A stretch of DNA of 64,000 bases from Sphingomonas sp. Leaf67 (GCF_001421965.1 NZ_LMLP01000024.1:124001-188000), one strand, 5' to 3'; positions 34,449-43,808 are shown, counted from the first letter of the stretch. Numbers and translations are program-made. Notes: generated from the letters alone by a model not told the origin.

Positions 34449-35243
34449 CTATCGCCATCCTGCATCAACGAAAAAGCTGTGCCCGGTTACCAGCCGCGCA
34501 TCGTCGGAGGCAAGGAACAGGATCATCGCAGCGATGTCACCCGCGACCAGCCGCCCGTTCAGGCACTGCGCCTTCACGATCTCGGCCTCGCCCTCGGGCG
34601 TGTACCATTTCAGCTGGCGCGGCGTGCGGACATTGCCCGGAATGACGCAGACCGAGCGGATGCCGTCGCCGCCCAGTTCGCGCGCGAAACTGCGGGTGAG
34701 CCCCTCGATCGCGGCCTTGGCAGTCTGGTAGAGGGTCAGTTCCTCCAGCGCCAGATGCCAGCTGATCGACCCCATGTTGACGATCACGCCCTTGCCCTTC
34801 GCCTTCATGCCCGGGATCACCGCCTGTGCCGCGAAGAACAGGTGGCGCAGGTTCACGCCCATCCGGTTGTCCCAATAGGCTTCGTCGACCTGCTCGATCG
34901 TGTGGCGATCGTCGCTGGCAGCGTTGTTCACCAGCACGTCGAATTCGCCACCCTCGGCAATCGCATCGGCAATCGCCGTCTTGAGCGCGGTGATATCGGT
35001 CAGGTCGACCCGCTTGAACTTCGGGGTCGGACCGACGTCCGCCAGTTCCGCGATCAGCTGCAGCGAATCCGCTTCGGCAATGTCGAAGAAGGTGACGTGT
35101 GCGCCCTGCCGCACGAACCCCTCGACCACGCCCGCGCCGATCCCCGACCCGCCGCCGGTGATGAGTACACGCTTGTTGCCAAGCGAAGGAAACGAGGCGC
35201 GAGCTTCGGGCGCGATCGGGTAGGCGAAATCGTCAGGCGACAT
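34449..35243 (-). CDS. xylB: D-xylose 1-dehydrogenase (SDR)
   Basis: A 264-residue SDR resembling Caulobacter XylB throughout: GKRVLITGGG-type loop (here NKRVLITGGGSGIGAGVVEG), VNNAASDDRH, GSISWHLALEELTLYQTAKA with the catalytic Ser/Tyr/Lys, and KWYTPEGEAEIVKAQCL followed by the C-terminus HSFFVDAGWR. It oxidises D-xylose to xylonolactone with NAD+, the entry step of the Weimberg pathway. The ATG at 35243 is preceded by GGAAG. It sits between the xylX and xylC genes with minimal spacing. Confidence 0.9.
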   Translation of the reverse strand: MSPDDFAYPIAPEARASFPSLGNKRVLITGGGSGIGAGVVEGFVRQGAHVTFFDIAEADSLQLIAELADVGPTPKFKRVDLTDITALKTAIADAIAEGGEFDVLVNNAASDDRHTIEQVDEAYWDNRMGVNLRHLFFAAQAVIPGMKAKGKGVIVNMGSISWHLALEELTLYQTAKAAIEGLTRSFARELGGDGIRSVCVIPGNVRTPRQLKWYTPEGEAEIVKAQCLNGRLVAGDIAAMILFLASDDARLVTGHSFFVDAGWR

Positions 35244-35265
35244 GGGTGCTTCCAGCAAAGAGGTG

Positions 35266-36405
35266 TCAGGCGGCGATCAGGCCGCGGCGCGCAAGGTTGC
35301 GCATCAGGTCTCGGATGCCGAAATTCCATGGATCGGCAGCCTTCGACGTGGTGACGGTGTTGGCCAGCTCGCCCAACGACGGGGTCGAGATCCGCACGAC
35401 ATCGCCCGGCTTGTGGGTGAAGCCTCGGCCCGGTTCGTCACGGTCCTGCACCGGCGCGAACAACGTGCCGAGGAACAGGACGAAGCCGTCGGGATATTGA
35501 TGTTCGGACAAAGCCTGCCGCACCAGATCCTCGGGATCGCGGCTGATCTCGCGCATCGTGCTGGCGCCGGTCAGGACATAGCCTTCGGGACCGTCGATGC
35601 GCAGGTCGACCACGGCGTTGCGCACCGTATCCATCGTGAAATGGTCGTCGAACAGGCGGATGAACGGGCCGATCCCGGTCGAGGCGTTATTGTCCTTCGC
35701 CTTGCCGAGCAGCAGCGCCGAGCGGCCTTCGAAATCACGCAGATTGACGTCGTTGCCCAGCGTCGCGCCGACCGCCTTGCCGTCGCTGGTGGCGACGACG
35801 ACGATTTCCGGCTCCGGGTTGTTCCACGACGAGTCCGACCGGATGCCGACGTCGCCGCCCCATCCGATCGTCGATAGGACGGGAGCCTTGGTGAACACCT
35901 CGGCATCGGGGCCGATCGCGACCTCCAGATACTGCGACCACATGCCCGCGTCGATCAGCGCGGCTTTCAGTTCGGCGGCTTCGGACGAACCCGGCTTTAC
36001 CGAGCGGATGCCACCGCCGATGCGCGCTTCCAGATCGCCGCGAATACCCTGCGCCGCATCGGCATCGCCGCGCGCGCGTTCCTCGATCACCCGCTCCAGC
36101 GCGGAAACGGCAAAGGTCACGCCCGCCGCCTTTACGCATTGCAGGTCGATCGGCGACAGGATCGGCGGATGCTCGCCCGCCGGATCGGCCAACGCCGCCG
36201 CATCGCACACGACCGGACCGTCGAGCAGCGCAATATCGCTCCGTTCCAGCAGGTCGGCGACCGTCGCGGCGTGGGCCGATACGTCGATGACCTTGCCCCC
36301 CTTCACGACGACCGGCGTCGGGCCATCGGCCAGTTCCATCCGCCCGACCAGCAGCGCCTGATCGTGATCCACCGGCAGCATCCGCGCGGCATGTTCGCTC
36401 TTCAT
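35266..36405 (-). CDS. xylX: 2-keto-3-deoxy-D-xylonate dehydratase (FAH-fold)
   Basis: A 379-residue fumarylacetoacetate-hydrolase-fold protein. In the Caulobacter-type operon the homologue XylX converts 2-keto-3-deoxyxylonate to alpha-ketoglutarate semialdehyde. The N-terminal domain has VDHDQALLVGRME, the central FAH core FAVSALERVIEERARG and AIGPDAEVFTKAPVLSTIG, and the metal region PEPEIVVVATSDG; C-terminal VLTGASTMREISRDPED and HKPGDVVRIS are also family blocks. It lies 10 bases after the xylD stop with GAGGAAA before the ATG. The next enzyme, xylA, is not in this window. Confidence 0.86.
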   Translation of the reverse strand: MKSEHAARMLPVDHDQALLVGRMELADGPTPVVVKGGKVIDVSAHAATVADLLERSDIALLDGPVVCDAAALADPAGEHPPILSPIDLQCVKAAGVTFAVSALERVIEERARGDADAAQGIRGDLEARIGGGIRSVKPGSSEAAELKAALIDAGMWSQYLEVAIGPDAEVFTKAPVLSTIGWGGDVGIRSDSSWNNPEPEIVVVATSDGKAVGATLGNDVNLRDFEGRSALLLGKAKDNNASTGIGPFIRLFDDHFTMDTVRNAVVDLRIDGPEGYVLTGASTMREISRDPEDLVRQALSEHQYPDGFVLFLGTLFAPVQDRDEPGRGFTHKPGDVVRISTPSLGELANTVTTSKAADPWNFGIRDLMRNLARRGLIAA

Positions 36406-36415
36406 GTCCGTTTCC

Positions 36416-38194
36416 TCAGTGGTTGTGGCGCGGCGTCGTTTCCGACGTCCGGCGATATTTCAATGCAAGGTCGAGCACGCCGCCGTCACCAAGCTGGCCG
36501 ACCTTCTCCCGGTAGATTTCCTCCCATGGCGTCTGGCTGGCCGGGACCGGGGGAATACCGTCGCCCTTGCGCCGCGCGATCTCTTCGTCGGTCACCAGCA
36601 TGTCGCAGCGACCATGGTTCAGATCGATGCGGATGGTGTCGCCGGTACGCAGCCAAGCAAGTCCCCCGCCGACCGCGCTTTCGGGGGAAGCGTTCAGGAT
36701 CGACGGGCTGTCCGACGTCCCCGACTGCCGTCCGTCGCCGATCGTCGGCAGGCTCTGGATACCGCGTTGCAGGAGTGCGGCGGGCGGTTGCATGTTGGTG
36801 ACCTCGGCCGACCCCGGCCATCCGATCACGCCCGCGCCGCGAATAACGAGGATGCAGTTTTCGTCGATATCGAGCGCCGGATCGTCGATGCGGTGGTGAT
36901 AATCGTCCGACCCGTCGAACACGATCGCCCGCCCCTCGAAACAGCCTTCATTGCCGGACTGCGACAGATAGCGCGCCCGAAAATCCGGGCTGATGACGCT
37001 GGTCTTCATGATCGCCACGTCGAATAGATTGCCCGACAGGACGAGGAAGCCGGCCTGTTCCTTGAGCGGCTGGTCGTAGGGTCGGATGACCTCGCGGTCG
37101 GTGGCGAAGCGGTTGACGACATTCTCGCCCAGCGTTCGGCCGGTGACGGTTGCGACATTGCCGTCGATCTTCCCCACCGCGATCAGTTCGGACAGCACCG
37201 CCGGCACGCCACCCGCGCGGTGGAAGCGTTCGCCAAGGAAGCGCCCGGCCGGCTGTACATCGACCAGCAACGGCAAGTCATAGCCATAGTCCATCCAGTC
37301 GGACGGCTTCAGCTCGATATCGGCATGGCGCGCCATCGCGTGGAGGTGCGGATGGGCGTTCGACGATCCGCCGATCGCGGTGATGAGCGCGATCGCGTTC
37401 AGGAACGACTGGCGCGTCAGGATTTTCGAGGGGCGCAGATCGTCATAGGCCATGTCGACGATCCGTCGGCCGGTCTCGTAGGCGATCTGTCCGCGTTCGC
37501 GATAGGGTGCCGGGATCGCCGCGCAGCCGGGCAATGACATGCCCAGCCCTTCGGCGATGGCGTTCATGGTCGATGCGGTGCCCATGGTGTTGCAATGGCC
37601 CGCCGACGGTGCCGAAGCGGTCGCCGCCTCCAGAAACTCTTCCTCGGTGATCTCGCCCGCCGCCAGCCTGCGGCGTGAGCGCCAAATGACCGTGCCCGAC
37701 CCGACCAGATCGCCGTCGTGCCAGCCGTCGAGCATCGGTCCGCCCGACAGGACGATCGCAGGAATATCAACGGTCGACGCCGCCATGATCGCCGATGGCG
37801 TGGTCTTGTCGCACCCGGTGGTCAGCACCACCGCGTCGATCGGATAGCCGTTCAGGACCTCGACCAACCCGAGATAGGCGAGGTTGCGGTCGATCGCCGC
37901 GGTCGGGCGGCGGCAATTCTCGAAGATCGGATGGGTCGGGAACTCCATCGGGATGCCGCCCGCCGCCTCGATCCCGGCCTTCACGCGCTTGACGGTTTCG
38001 AGGTGAATGCGGTTGCATGGCGTCAGGTCGGACCCCGACTGGGCGATGCCGATGATCGGCCGCCCGCCGGTCAGTTCCTTTGGCGTGATGCCATAGTTCA
38101 TGAACCGCTCGAGATAGAGCGCGGCCATGTCGAGCCGGCCGGGTGCGGCGAACCATTCGCGCGATCGGAACGGACGGACGGGAGTGCGGGTCAT
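36416..38194 (-). CDS. xylD: D-xylonate dehydratase (IlvD/Edd family)
   Basis: A 592-residue IlvD/EDD dehydratase matching the length of Caulobacter XylD. Cysteines likely to hold the [2Fe-2S] cluster are seen in GSDLTPCNRIH, LTTGCDKTTPSA and SAGHCNTMGTAST; the sugar-acid branch opening RSREWFAAPG and LTGGRPIIGIAQSGSD is present. It dehydrates D-xylonate to 2-keto-3-deoxyxylonate in the cytoplasm. It sits between the transporter and xylX genes. L-arabonate dehydratase is the closest alternative; neighbours favour xylose. Confidence 0.9.
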   Translation of the reverse strand: MTRTPVRPFRSREWFAAPGRLDMAALYLERFMNYGITPKELTGGRPIIGIAQSGSDLTPCNRIHLETVKRVKAGIEAAGGIPMEFPTHPIFENCRRPTAAIDRNLAYLGLVEVLNGYPIDAVVLTTGCDKTTPSAIMAASTVDIPAIVLSGGPMLDGWHDGDLVGSGTVIWRSRRRLAAGEITEEEFLEAATASAPSAGHCNTMGTASTMNAIAEGLGMSLPGCAAIPAPYRERGQIAYETGRRIVDMAYDDLRPSKILTRQSFLNAIALITAIGGSSNAHPHLHAMARHADIELKPSDWMDYGYDLPLLVDVQPAGRFLGERFHRAGGVPAVLSELIAVGKIDGNVATVTGRTLGENVVNRFATDREVIRPYDQPLKEQAGFLVLSGNLFDVAIMKTSVISPDFRARYLSQSGNEGCFEGRAIVFDGSDDYHHRIDDPALDIDENCILVIRGAGVIGWPGSAEVTNMQPPAALLQRGIQSLPTIGDGRQSGTSDSPSILNASPESAVGGGLAWLRTGDTIRIDLNHGRCDMLVTDEEIARRKGDGIPPVPASQTPWEEIYREKVGQLGDGGVLDLALKYRRTSETTPRHNH

Positions 38195-38262
38195 CGGTTC
38201 TTCCTGATGCCCCTTCCGCTTGAAAGCGCAAGGGGCGGGTTACGGTCGGGAAAAGGCCGGGC

Positions 38263-39687
38263 TCAGCCCCGCATTTCCTCCAGTTCCTTGCCGTTCGTTT
38301 CCTGAATGAAGCGCAGGACGAGGAAGAAACTGATCGCGGCGAAGGTGGCGTAGAAGCCGTAGGTGATGGTCAGGCCCAGCCCGGCGGCCATCACCGGGAA
38401 GGTCCAGGTGATGACGAAGTTCGCGAACCACTGCGCGAACCCGCACACTGCCAGCGCCGACCCACGGATCTGGTTGGGGAACATCTCACCCAGCATCACC
38501 CACATGATCGGGCCCCAGCTGACGTTGAAGAAGACGACGTACAGATTGGCGGCGATCAGCGCGGTGGTCCCCAGCCCGGCCGACAGTTGCAGTTTGCCCG
38601 CCGCGTCGAGCGTACCGTTGTGGAAACAATAGACGAGCGCGAACAGCGTGACGGCCATGCCCGCCGATCCGATCAGCAACAGCGGCTTGCGGCCGATCTT
38701 GTCGACCAGTCCGACGGTGACGAAACACGCCGCGATCGAGACGAGACCCGACACGATATTGATCTGAAGCGACTGATCTTCGGTAAAGCCCGCGAGCTGC
38801 CACAGGGTCGCGCCGTAATAGAAGATCACGTTGATACCGACGAGCTGCTGGAACACCGCCAGCAACAGCCCGGCCCATACGATCGGGCGGATGCCGCCGC
38901 GTGCCGGGTCCTTGATGTCGGACAGCCGGGGCTTGTGGTCCTTGTCGAAGCTTGTGGCGATCTCGCCGATCTTCACTTGCGCGGCGGCCGGTCCGAACAG
39001 GCGGGTCAACACGATGCGCGCTTCGTCCAACCGTCCCTTCTGCACCAGGAAGCGCGGGCTTTCGGGAATGAAGGTCAGCGCGACGAGGAATACGGCGGCG
39101 GGAATCGCCTGCATCCAGTACATCCAGCGCCACGCCTCGTATCCGCCCCACCACATCGCGGTCGACGAACCGGCGGCACCAGCCAGATAATAGTTCACGA
39201 CGAACGCAGCGGTCAGGCCGGTGATGATCATGATCTGCTGGATGGTGGTCATCCGCCCGCGGATATTGGCGGGGGCGACTTCGGAGATATACGCCGGCGA
39301 CAGCACCGACGCTGCACCCACCGCCATGCCGCCCATGAACCGCGCGACGATAAAGATGATCTGCAGATGGCTGAAACCCTGAATGATCGCGCCGACCAGG
39401 AACAGGATCGCGGCCAGCATCATCACCTTGCGCCGGCCCATCGTGTCGGCCAGCTTGCCAGCGAGGAACGCGCCGACGAAACAACCGACCAGCAGCGAAC
39501 CGACGGTCAGGCCAAGGCCGTTTTCAGTCAGGTTGAAGGCGGACTTCAGCCCTTCCTGCGTGCCGTTGACCGCACCGCTGTCATATCCGAACAACAGCCC
39601 CCCGATCGTCGCCACTGCGACGATCGCGATGACGAGCGCGATGTTCACGCGCTCCCCCGTCGCCTCTACCATCCCCATCCACTCCAT
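38263..39687 (-). CDS. xylE: MFS sugar/proton symporter, xylose transporter
   Basis: A 474-residue sugar-porter-family MFS protein with 12 membrane segments. Signatures include LLFGYDSGAVNGTQEG near residue 25, FLAGKLADTMGRRKVMM, RFMGGMAVGAASVLSPAYIS, PESPRFLVQKGRLDEAR, FQQLVGINVIFYYG and GEMFPNQIRGSALAV. It imports D-xylose with protons. It heads the leftward xyl operon and its start is about 25 bases from a XylR-like operator. Glucose or another pentose transport cannot be excluded. Confidence 0.88.
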   Translation of the reverse strand: MEWMGMVEATGERVNIALVIAIVAVATIGGLLFGYDSGAVNGTQEGLKSAFNLTENGLGLTVGSLLVGCFVGAFLAGKLADTMGRRKVMMLAAILFLVGAIIQGFSHLQIIFIVARFMGGMAVGAASVLSPAYISEVAPANIRGRMTTIQQIMIITGLTAAFVVNYYLAGAAGSSTAMWWGGYEAWRWMYWMQAIPAAVFLVALTFIPESPRFLVQKGRLDEARIVLTRLFGPAAAQVKIGEIATSFDKDHKPRLSDIKDPARGGIRPIVWAGLLLAVFQQLVGINVIFYYGATLWQLAGFTEDQSLQINIVSGLVSIAACFVTVGLVDKIGRKPLLLIGSAGMAVTLFALVYCFHNGTLDAAGKLQLSAGLGTTALIAANLYVVFFNVSWGPIMWVMLGEMFPNQIRGSALAVCGFAQWFANFVITWTFPVMAAGLGLTITYGFYATFAAISFFLVLRFIQETNGKELEEMRG

Positions 39688-39712
39688 TTTCTCGCCGCAG
39701 TTAGAAACGGCG

Positions 39713-39726
39713 TGTTAGCGGTAACG
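39713..39726. promoter_or_regulatory. XylR-type operator TGTTAGCGGTAACG before xylE
   Basis: A near-palindrome (GTTAGC / GGTAAC, one mismatch) 26 bases before the xylE start. It closely resembles the TGTTAGCGCTAACA-type operator described for Caulobacter XylR. A related sequence, TGATAGCGCTACCA, lies at 40973-40986 on the other side of the LacI gene. Binding is inferred. Confidence 0.65.
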
Positions 39727-39797
39727 GTGGCGAATTATTAAGACAAATGCAAGCGTCCGCGACGACGGCCCGGCGCCTTTTACGCCGGTGAATGCCA

Positions 39798-40877
39798 CTA
39801 TATCGTTCCCGGACGAACGGCCACCCCCGGCACCGGCCCCGACGACTCGCGTACGATCAGTTCATGGTCAAGGACGCGGTCCTCGCCAGCGGCGGACCCC
39901 TGACCCATGCGACGATCGCGCAGTTGCCCCAACAGTATCTCGACCGCGGCCTCCGCCATCGCCGCGATCGGCTGGCGAATCGTGGTTATTTCCGGCCACG
40001 TCGTTGTCGCCAGCGACGTATCGTCGAACCCGACGATGCTGAGATCGTCGGGGACGTGCAACCCGCGCCGATGCGCGACGCTGATCGCCGCCGCGGCCAT
40101 GTCGTCGTTGCAGGCAAAGATGGCGGTTGGCCGGTCGGCGCGATCGATCAAACGCTCACCGGCGTCGATCCCCGATCGAAAGGTGAAATAACCCTGCTCG
40201 ACCGGCATGTCGTTCAGATCGAGGCCGGCTGCTTCGATGGCGGCGACGAAGCCGCGCCACCGCTCGGCGCTCGATCCGTTGTTGGGATCGCCGCGCACGA
40301 AACCGATACGGCGATGGCCGAAGTCGATCAGATGCTGGGTCATTGCCCGTGCTGCTGCGCAATCGTCGATCCGCACCGACGACCGCCCCGATTGCGCCAC
40401 GCCGACCGCGACCGCGACCGACGGCGTGCCCGCCGCGTCGAGTTCGTCGCGCACCGGCACCGAATCCGATAAGGGCGGCGGCAGGATCACCCCCTGCACG
40501 GCCGTCGATGCGAAGCGCCGCGCGCCCTCCGCCTGTGCTTCGGCACTGTCGCCATCGCACGGTTCGAGAACCAGATGACAGCCGACCTTGCGCGCACCCT
40601 CCAGCGCCCCAATCAAAAAATTGGACAGATAGGCGAGCGACGGGTTGGCGTAGAGTAATCCGATCTGCGCTGCCTCTCCGGCGGCCAGACTTCGCGCGGC
40701 GCTGTTGGGCCAATAGTTGAGCTGCTCGATCGCCGCCATTACCGCTTCGCGCGTCGACTGACGAACATTCACGCCGCCATTGACCACGCGCGAAACCGTC
40801 ATTGCCGATACGCCCGCCAACCTTGCGACGTCCTGCACGGTCACGCTGCCACCGCTACGACGACTTGGCTTTTCCAT
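39798..40877 (-). CDS. xylR: LacI-family xylose repressor
   Basis: A 359-residue LacI-type regulator. The helix-turn-helix is VQDVARLAGVSAMTVSRVVNG (from about residue 13 to 32) followed by the hinge NYWPNSAARSLAAG, then the ligand domain with MTQHLIDFGHRRIGFVRGD and AIFACNDDMAAAAISVA. It lies between the xyl operon and the GH3 gene, and operator-like sites flank it on both sides, fitting a local xylose-responsive repressor. The ATG at 40877 is used: the long in-frame extension upstream overlaps the GH3 gene and promoter and is not protein-like. Confidence 0.88.
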   Translation of the reverse strand: MEKPSRRSGGSVTVQDVARLAGVSAMTVSRVVNGGVNVRQSTREAVMAAIEQLNYWPNSAARSLAAGEAAQIGLLYANPSLAYLSNFLIGALEGARKVGCHLVLEPCDGDSAEAQAEGARRFASTAVQGVILPPPLSDSVPVRDELDAAGTPSVAVAVGVAQSGRSSVRIDDCAAARAMTQHLIDFGHRRIGFVRGDPNNGSSAERWRGFVAAIEAAGLDLNDMPVEQGYFTFRSGIDAGERLIDRADRPTAIFACNDDMAAAAISVAHRRGLHVPDDLSIVGFDDTSLATTTWPEITTIRQPIAAMAEAAVEILLGQLRDRRMGQGSAAGEDRVLDHELIVRESSGPVPGVAVRPGTI

Positions 40878-40972
40878 GGATGAAAACGGCTCCCTTGGTG
40901 CAAGGCTTATGGCGCGGAACGAATGAATGCAATTGGCACGATCGGTTGACGAATTTCCCAACCCAAGATAGC

Positions 40973-40986
40973 TGATAGCGCTACCA
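40973..40986. promoter_or_regulatory. XylR-type operator TGATAGCGCTACCA before the GH3 gene
   Basis: Centre TAGCGCTA is a perfect 8-base palindrome. The 14-mer differs at one position from the TGTTAGCGCTACCA operator I recall from the Caulobacter xylose promoter, and resembles the site before xylE here. It lies about 50 bases before the GH3 start and 96 bases before the xylR start. Confidence 0.65.
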
Positions 40987-41035
40987 AATAGCGGCGGCGG
41001 GTGAACCGGATGCCGAATGTCCTGGGAGAGAGATC

Positions 41036-43444
41036 TTGACCCTTCGCGCCAAGCCCGTACGCCTTGCGCTTGCCTGTCTGCTGGCGACCGCCGCGACCGG
41101 TACCCTCGTCGCACAGACCCGCCCCAACCGTCCGGTATCGGCCGAACGGCTGCTGTACAAGGACGCGTCGCAACCGGTTGCTGCCCGGGTCGAGGACCTG
41201 CTGCGCCGCATGACGCTGGAGGAAAAGGTCGCCCAGATGATCGGCGTATGGGAAAAGAAGGGCGCTATTCAGGACGCGAAGGGCAATTTCTCGGCGGCGA
41301 AGGCATCGCGCGTCTTTCCTGATGGCCTCGGCCAGATCACCCGCCCCTCCGACAAGCGCGGCGTGACCGCCAGCAACAACGCGGCCGGCGTCGCCGCCGA
41401 CGCGGTCAACCGCACCGCGCAGGAAACTGCCGACTATATCAACGCCGCACAGCGCTGGGCGGTCGAACGGACCCGGCTCGGCATCCCGATGATCATGCAT
41501 GAGGAAGCGCTGCACGGCTATGTCGCGCGCGGGGCGACCAGCTTTCCGCAGTCGATCGCACTGGCATCGTCATGGGACCCGGCGCTGGTCGAGCGGGTTT
41601 TCGGCGTTGCCGCGCGCGAAATGCGCGCCCGTGGTGCCAACCTTGCCCTCGCTCCCGTCGTCGACGTCGCGCGGGACCCGCGTTGGGGCCGGATCGAGGA
41701 GACCTATGGCGAAGACCCGCATCTCGTCGGCGAAATGGGCCTTGCCGCGATTCGCGGGTTCCAGGGCTCGACCCTCCCGCTCGCGCCGACCAAGGTCATG
41801 GTCACGCTCAAGCACATGACCGGCCATGGTCAGCCGGAGAACGGGACCAATGTCGGCCCGGCCAATATTTCCGAACGGACGCTGCGCGAGAACTTTTTCC
41901 CGCCGTTCGAACGCGCAGTGAAGGAACTGCCGGTACAGGCAGTAATGGCGTCGTATAACGAGATCGACGGCATCCCCAGCCATGCCAACAAATGGCTGCT
42001 CGACGACGTGCTGCGCCGCGAATGGGGGTATAAGGGGTCGGTGGTCAGCGACTATTTCGCGATCAAGGAACTGAACGTCCGCCACCATCTGTACGGCACC
42101 GACATGGCCGCCGCCGGGCGCCGCGCGCTGGATGCCGGCGTCGATATGGAATTGCCCGACGCGGAGGGCTGGTCGACCCTCGCAGCGATGGTCAAGTCGG
42201 GGCAGGTCCCGCAGGAACAGGTCGACAATGCCGTCCGCCGCATCCTGACCATGAAGTTCCAGATGGGCCTGTTCGAAAACCCCTATGCCGATGCCCGCAC
42301 CGCCGAGGCCAAGACCGCGACGCCCGACGCGATCGCGCTGGCCCGCGAGGCCGCCGTCCGGTCGATGGTCCTGTTGAAGAACCGCAACAACCTGCTGCCG
42401 CTCGACCCGGCCAGGGTCGGCAAGATGCTGGTCGTCGGCACCCATGCGCGCGACACCCCGATCGGCGGCTATTCGGACGTACCCAAGCATGTGGTTAGCG
42501 TGCTGGAGGGCATGCAGCAGGCCGCAAAGGGCCGCTTCTCGGTCGATTATGCCGAAGGTGTTCGCCTGACCCGCAGCCGGCAATGGGCCGCCGACAAGGT
42601 CGAACTGGTCCCGGCGGCCGAGAATGCCCCGTTGATCGAGGAAGCGGTGCGAAAGGCGGCGCAGGCCGACACCATCCTGCTGGTGTTGGGCCAAAACGAA
42701 CAATTGAGCCGTGAGGCATGGGCAGACGCGCATCTCGGCGACCGGCAGAAGCTCGACCTGATCGGCGAGCAGAACGAACTGGCCCGCCGCCTGTTCGCGA
42801 CCGGCAAGCCGGTGGTGGTCGTGCTGCTGAACGGCGGCCCGCTCGCCGCGACCTATCTGGAGGCGAACGCCCCCGCGATCGTCGAAGGCTGGTATCTGGG
42901 ACAGGAAACCGGCAACGCCGTCGCCGATGTCGTGCTCGGTCGCGCCAATCCGGGCGGCAAACTGCCGGTATCGGTCCCGCGCAGCGAAGGCCAGCTGCCG
43001 ATCTTCTACAACCACAAGCCGACCTCGCGGCGCGGGTATCTGTTCGACACCACCGCCCCGCTCTACCCGTTCGGCTATGGCCTGTCCTATACCAGCTTCG
43101 ACATCGGTGCACCGCGCCTTGCCAAGGCGACGATCGGCCGCGACGACACGGTGCGCGTGTCGGTTGATGTCGCGAACACCGGCCGCCGCGTCGGTGACGA
43201 GGTCATCCAGCTTTACGTCCGCGACGACGAAGCGACCGTTACCCGCCCGGTACTCGAACTGAAACACTTCCAGCGCGTGACGTTGCAGCCGGGTGAAAAG
43301 CGGACGGTTACGTTCGACCTGAAGCCGGCGGACCTCGCCTTCTGGAACGTCGCGATGCACCGCGTCGTCGAACCGGGCACGTTCACGATCAGTGCGGGCA
43401 ACAGCTCGACGGCACTGAAGACGGCGACCCTGACGGTTCGCTGA
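41036..43444 (+). CDS. Exported GH3 beta-xylosidase/beta-glucosidase
   Basis: An 802-residue family 3 glycoside hydrolase with signal peptide (cleavage near residue 27, GTLVAQ). The (alpha/beta)8 domain contains LGIPMIMHEEALHG, APVVDVARDPRWGRIEETYGED and KHMTGHG; the nucleophile Asp is in GSVVSDYFAI near residue 340. Domain 2 has LVLGQNEQLSREAW and a C-terminal FnIII-like domain follows (VRVSVDVANTGRRVGDEV). BglX-type length. The start is TTG at 41036, supported by GGGAGAG eight bases upstream and the signal sequence. The XylR-like operator suggests action on xylo-oligosaccharides, releasing xylose for the adjacent operon. Confidence 0.87.
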   Translation: MTLRAKPVRLALACLLATAATGTLVAQTRPNRPVSAERLLYKDASQPVAARVEDLLRRMTLEEKVAQMIGVWEKKGAIQDAKGNFSAAKASRVFPDGLGQITRPSDKRGVTASNNAAGVAADAVNRTAQETADYINAAQRWAVERTRLGIPMIMHEEALHGYVARGATSFPQSIALASSWDPALVERVFGVAAREMRARGANLALAPVVDVARDPRWGRIEETYGEDPHLVGEMGLAAIRGFQGSTLPLAPTKVMVTLKHMTGHGQPENGTNVGPANISERTLRENFFPPFERAVKELPVQAVMASYNEIDGIPSHANKWLLDDVLRREWGYKGSVVSDYFAIKELNVRHHLYGTDMAAAGRRALDAGVDMELPDAEGWSTLAAMVKSGQVPQEQVDNAVRRILTMKFQMGLFENPYADARTAEAKTATPDAIALAREAAVRSMVLLKNRNNLLPLDPARVGKMLVVGTHARDTPIGGYSDVPKHVVSVLEGMQQAAKGRFSVDYAEGVRLTRSRQWAADKVELVPAAENAPLIEEAVRKAAQADTILLVLGQNEQLSREAWADAHLGDRQKLDLIGEQNELARRLFATGKPVVVVLLNGGPLAATYLEANAPAIVEGWYLGQETGNAVADVVLGRANPGGKLPVSVPRSEGQLPIFYNHKPTSRRGYLFDTTAPLYPFGYGLSYTSFDIGAPRLAKATIGRDDTVRVSVDVANTGRRVGDEVIQLYVRDDEATVTRPVLELKHFQRVTLQPGEKRTVTFDLKPADLAFWNVAMHRVVEPGTFTISAGNSSTALKTATLTVR

Positions 43445-43560
43445 GCACCAGCGCTGCCGCTATCCGCGTCATCCCGACAATTTTTCGGGGTAACGCGGGT
43501 AACGGTGACGTGGTGACTGCCGATAATGTGTTCAGTCACCGAAGCGCAGACGCCGCTCGG

Positions 43561-43774
43561 GTCAAGGCTTGCGTACAGCAGCCCACTAACCCCGATCTAA
43601 ATTCGATCAAAATATCTTTCGCCAAGCTTGAACGCCTGGTGCGAAAGGCTCGGGAACGCAACGGTGAGAGCGTTTGGAACCGCATTGGGTCACCCCTCGA
43701 AGGCTTCCCGCCAACACAATGCTCAAGCTGCGCTCGCTGGCGCTACGGTATGATCGCCACTGGCTTCACGTTAG
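43561..43774 (+). pseudogene. IS630-family transposase fragment (C-terminal)
   Basis: Translation in one frame reads QQPTNPDLNSIKISFAKLER then LVRKARERNGESVWNRIG and FPPTQCSSC, ending RYGMIATGF. This follows the C-terminus of IS630 transposases (SPDLNPIE..FAKLK..LRKA..R..E..W..IG..L..F.P.EC..Y...AGY). The catalytic DDE Glu would be in the NPDLNSIK position, where Lys replaces Glu. The N-terminal two thirds are absent and the natural stop (TAG, 43772-43774) is out of frame, so it is a dead remnant. I found no matching inverted repeat or target duplication. Confidence 0.6.
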
Positions 43775-43784
43775 AACAACAAAA

Positions 43785-43808
43785 CGCCGTCGGCTTAAGC
43801 CGACGGCG
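43785..43808. terminator. Bidirectional rho-independent terminator
   Basis: A perfect 24-base palindrome with arms CGCCGTCGGCTT/AAGCCGACGGCG. On the plus strand CTTTCTTG follows; on the minus strand TTTTGTTGTT follows. It could stop read-through from the GH3 side and end the leftward TPR-protein transcript. Confidence 0.75.

Noticed and set aside
40878..41114. Extension of xylR by 79 codons upstream
   Set aside because: It would cover the operator, the promoter and the GH3 start; the ATG at 40877 gives a standard LacI N-terminus.
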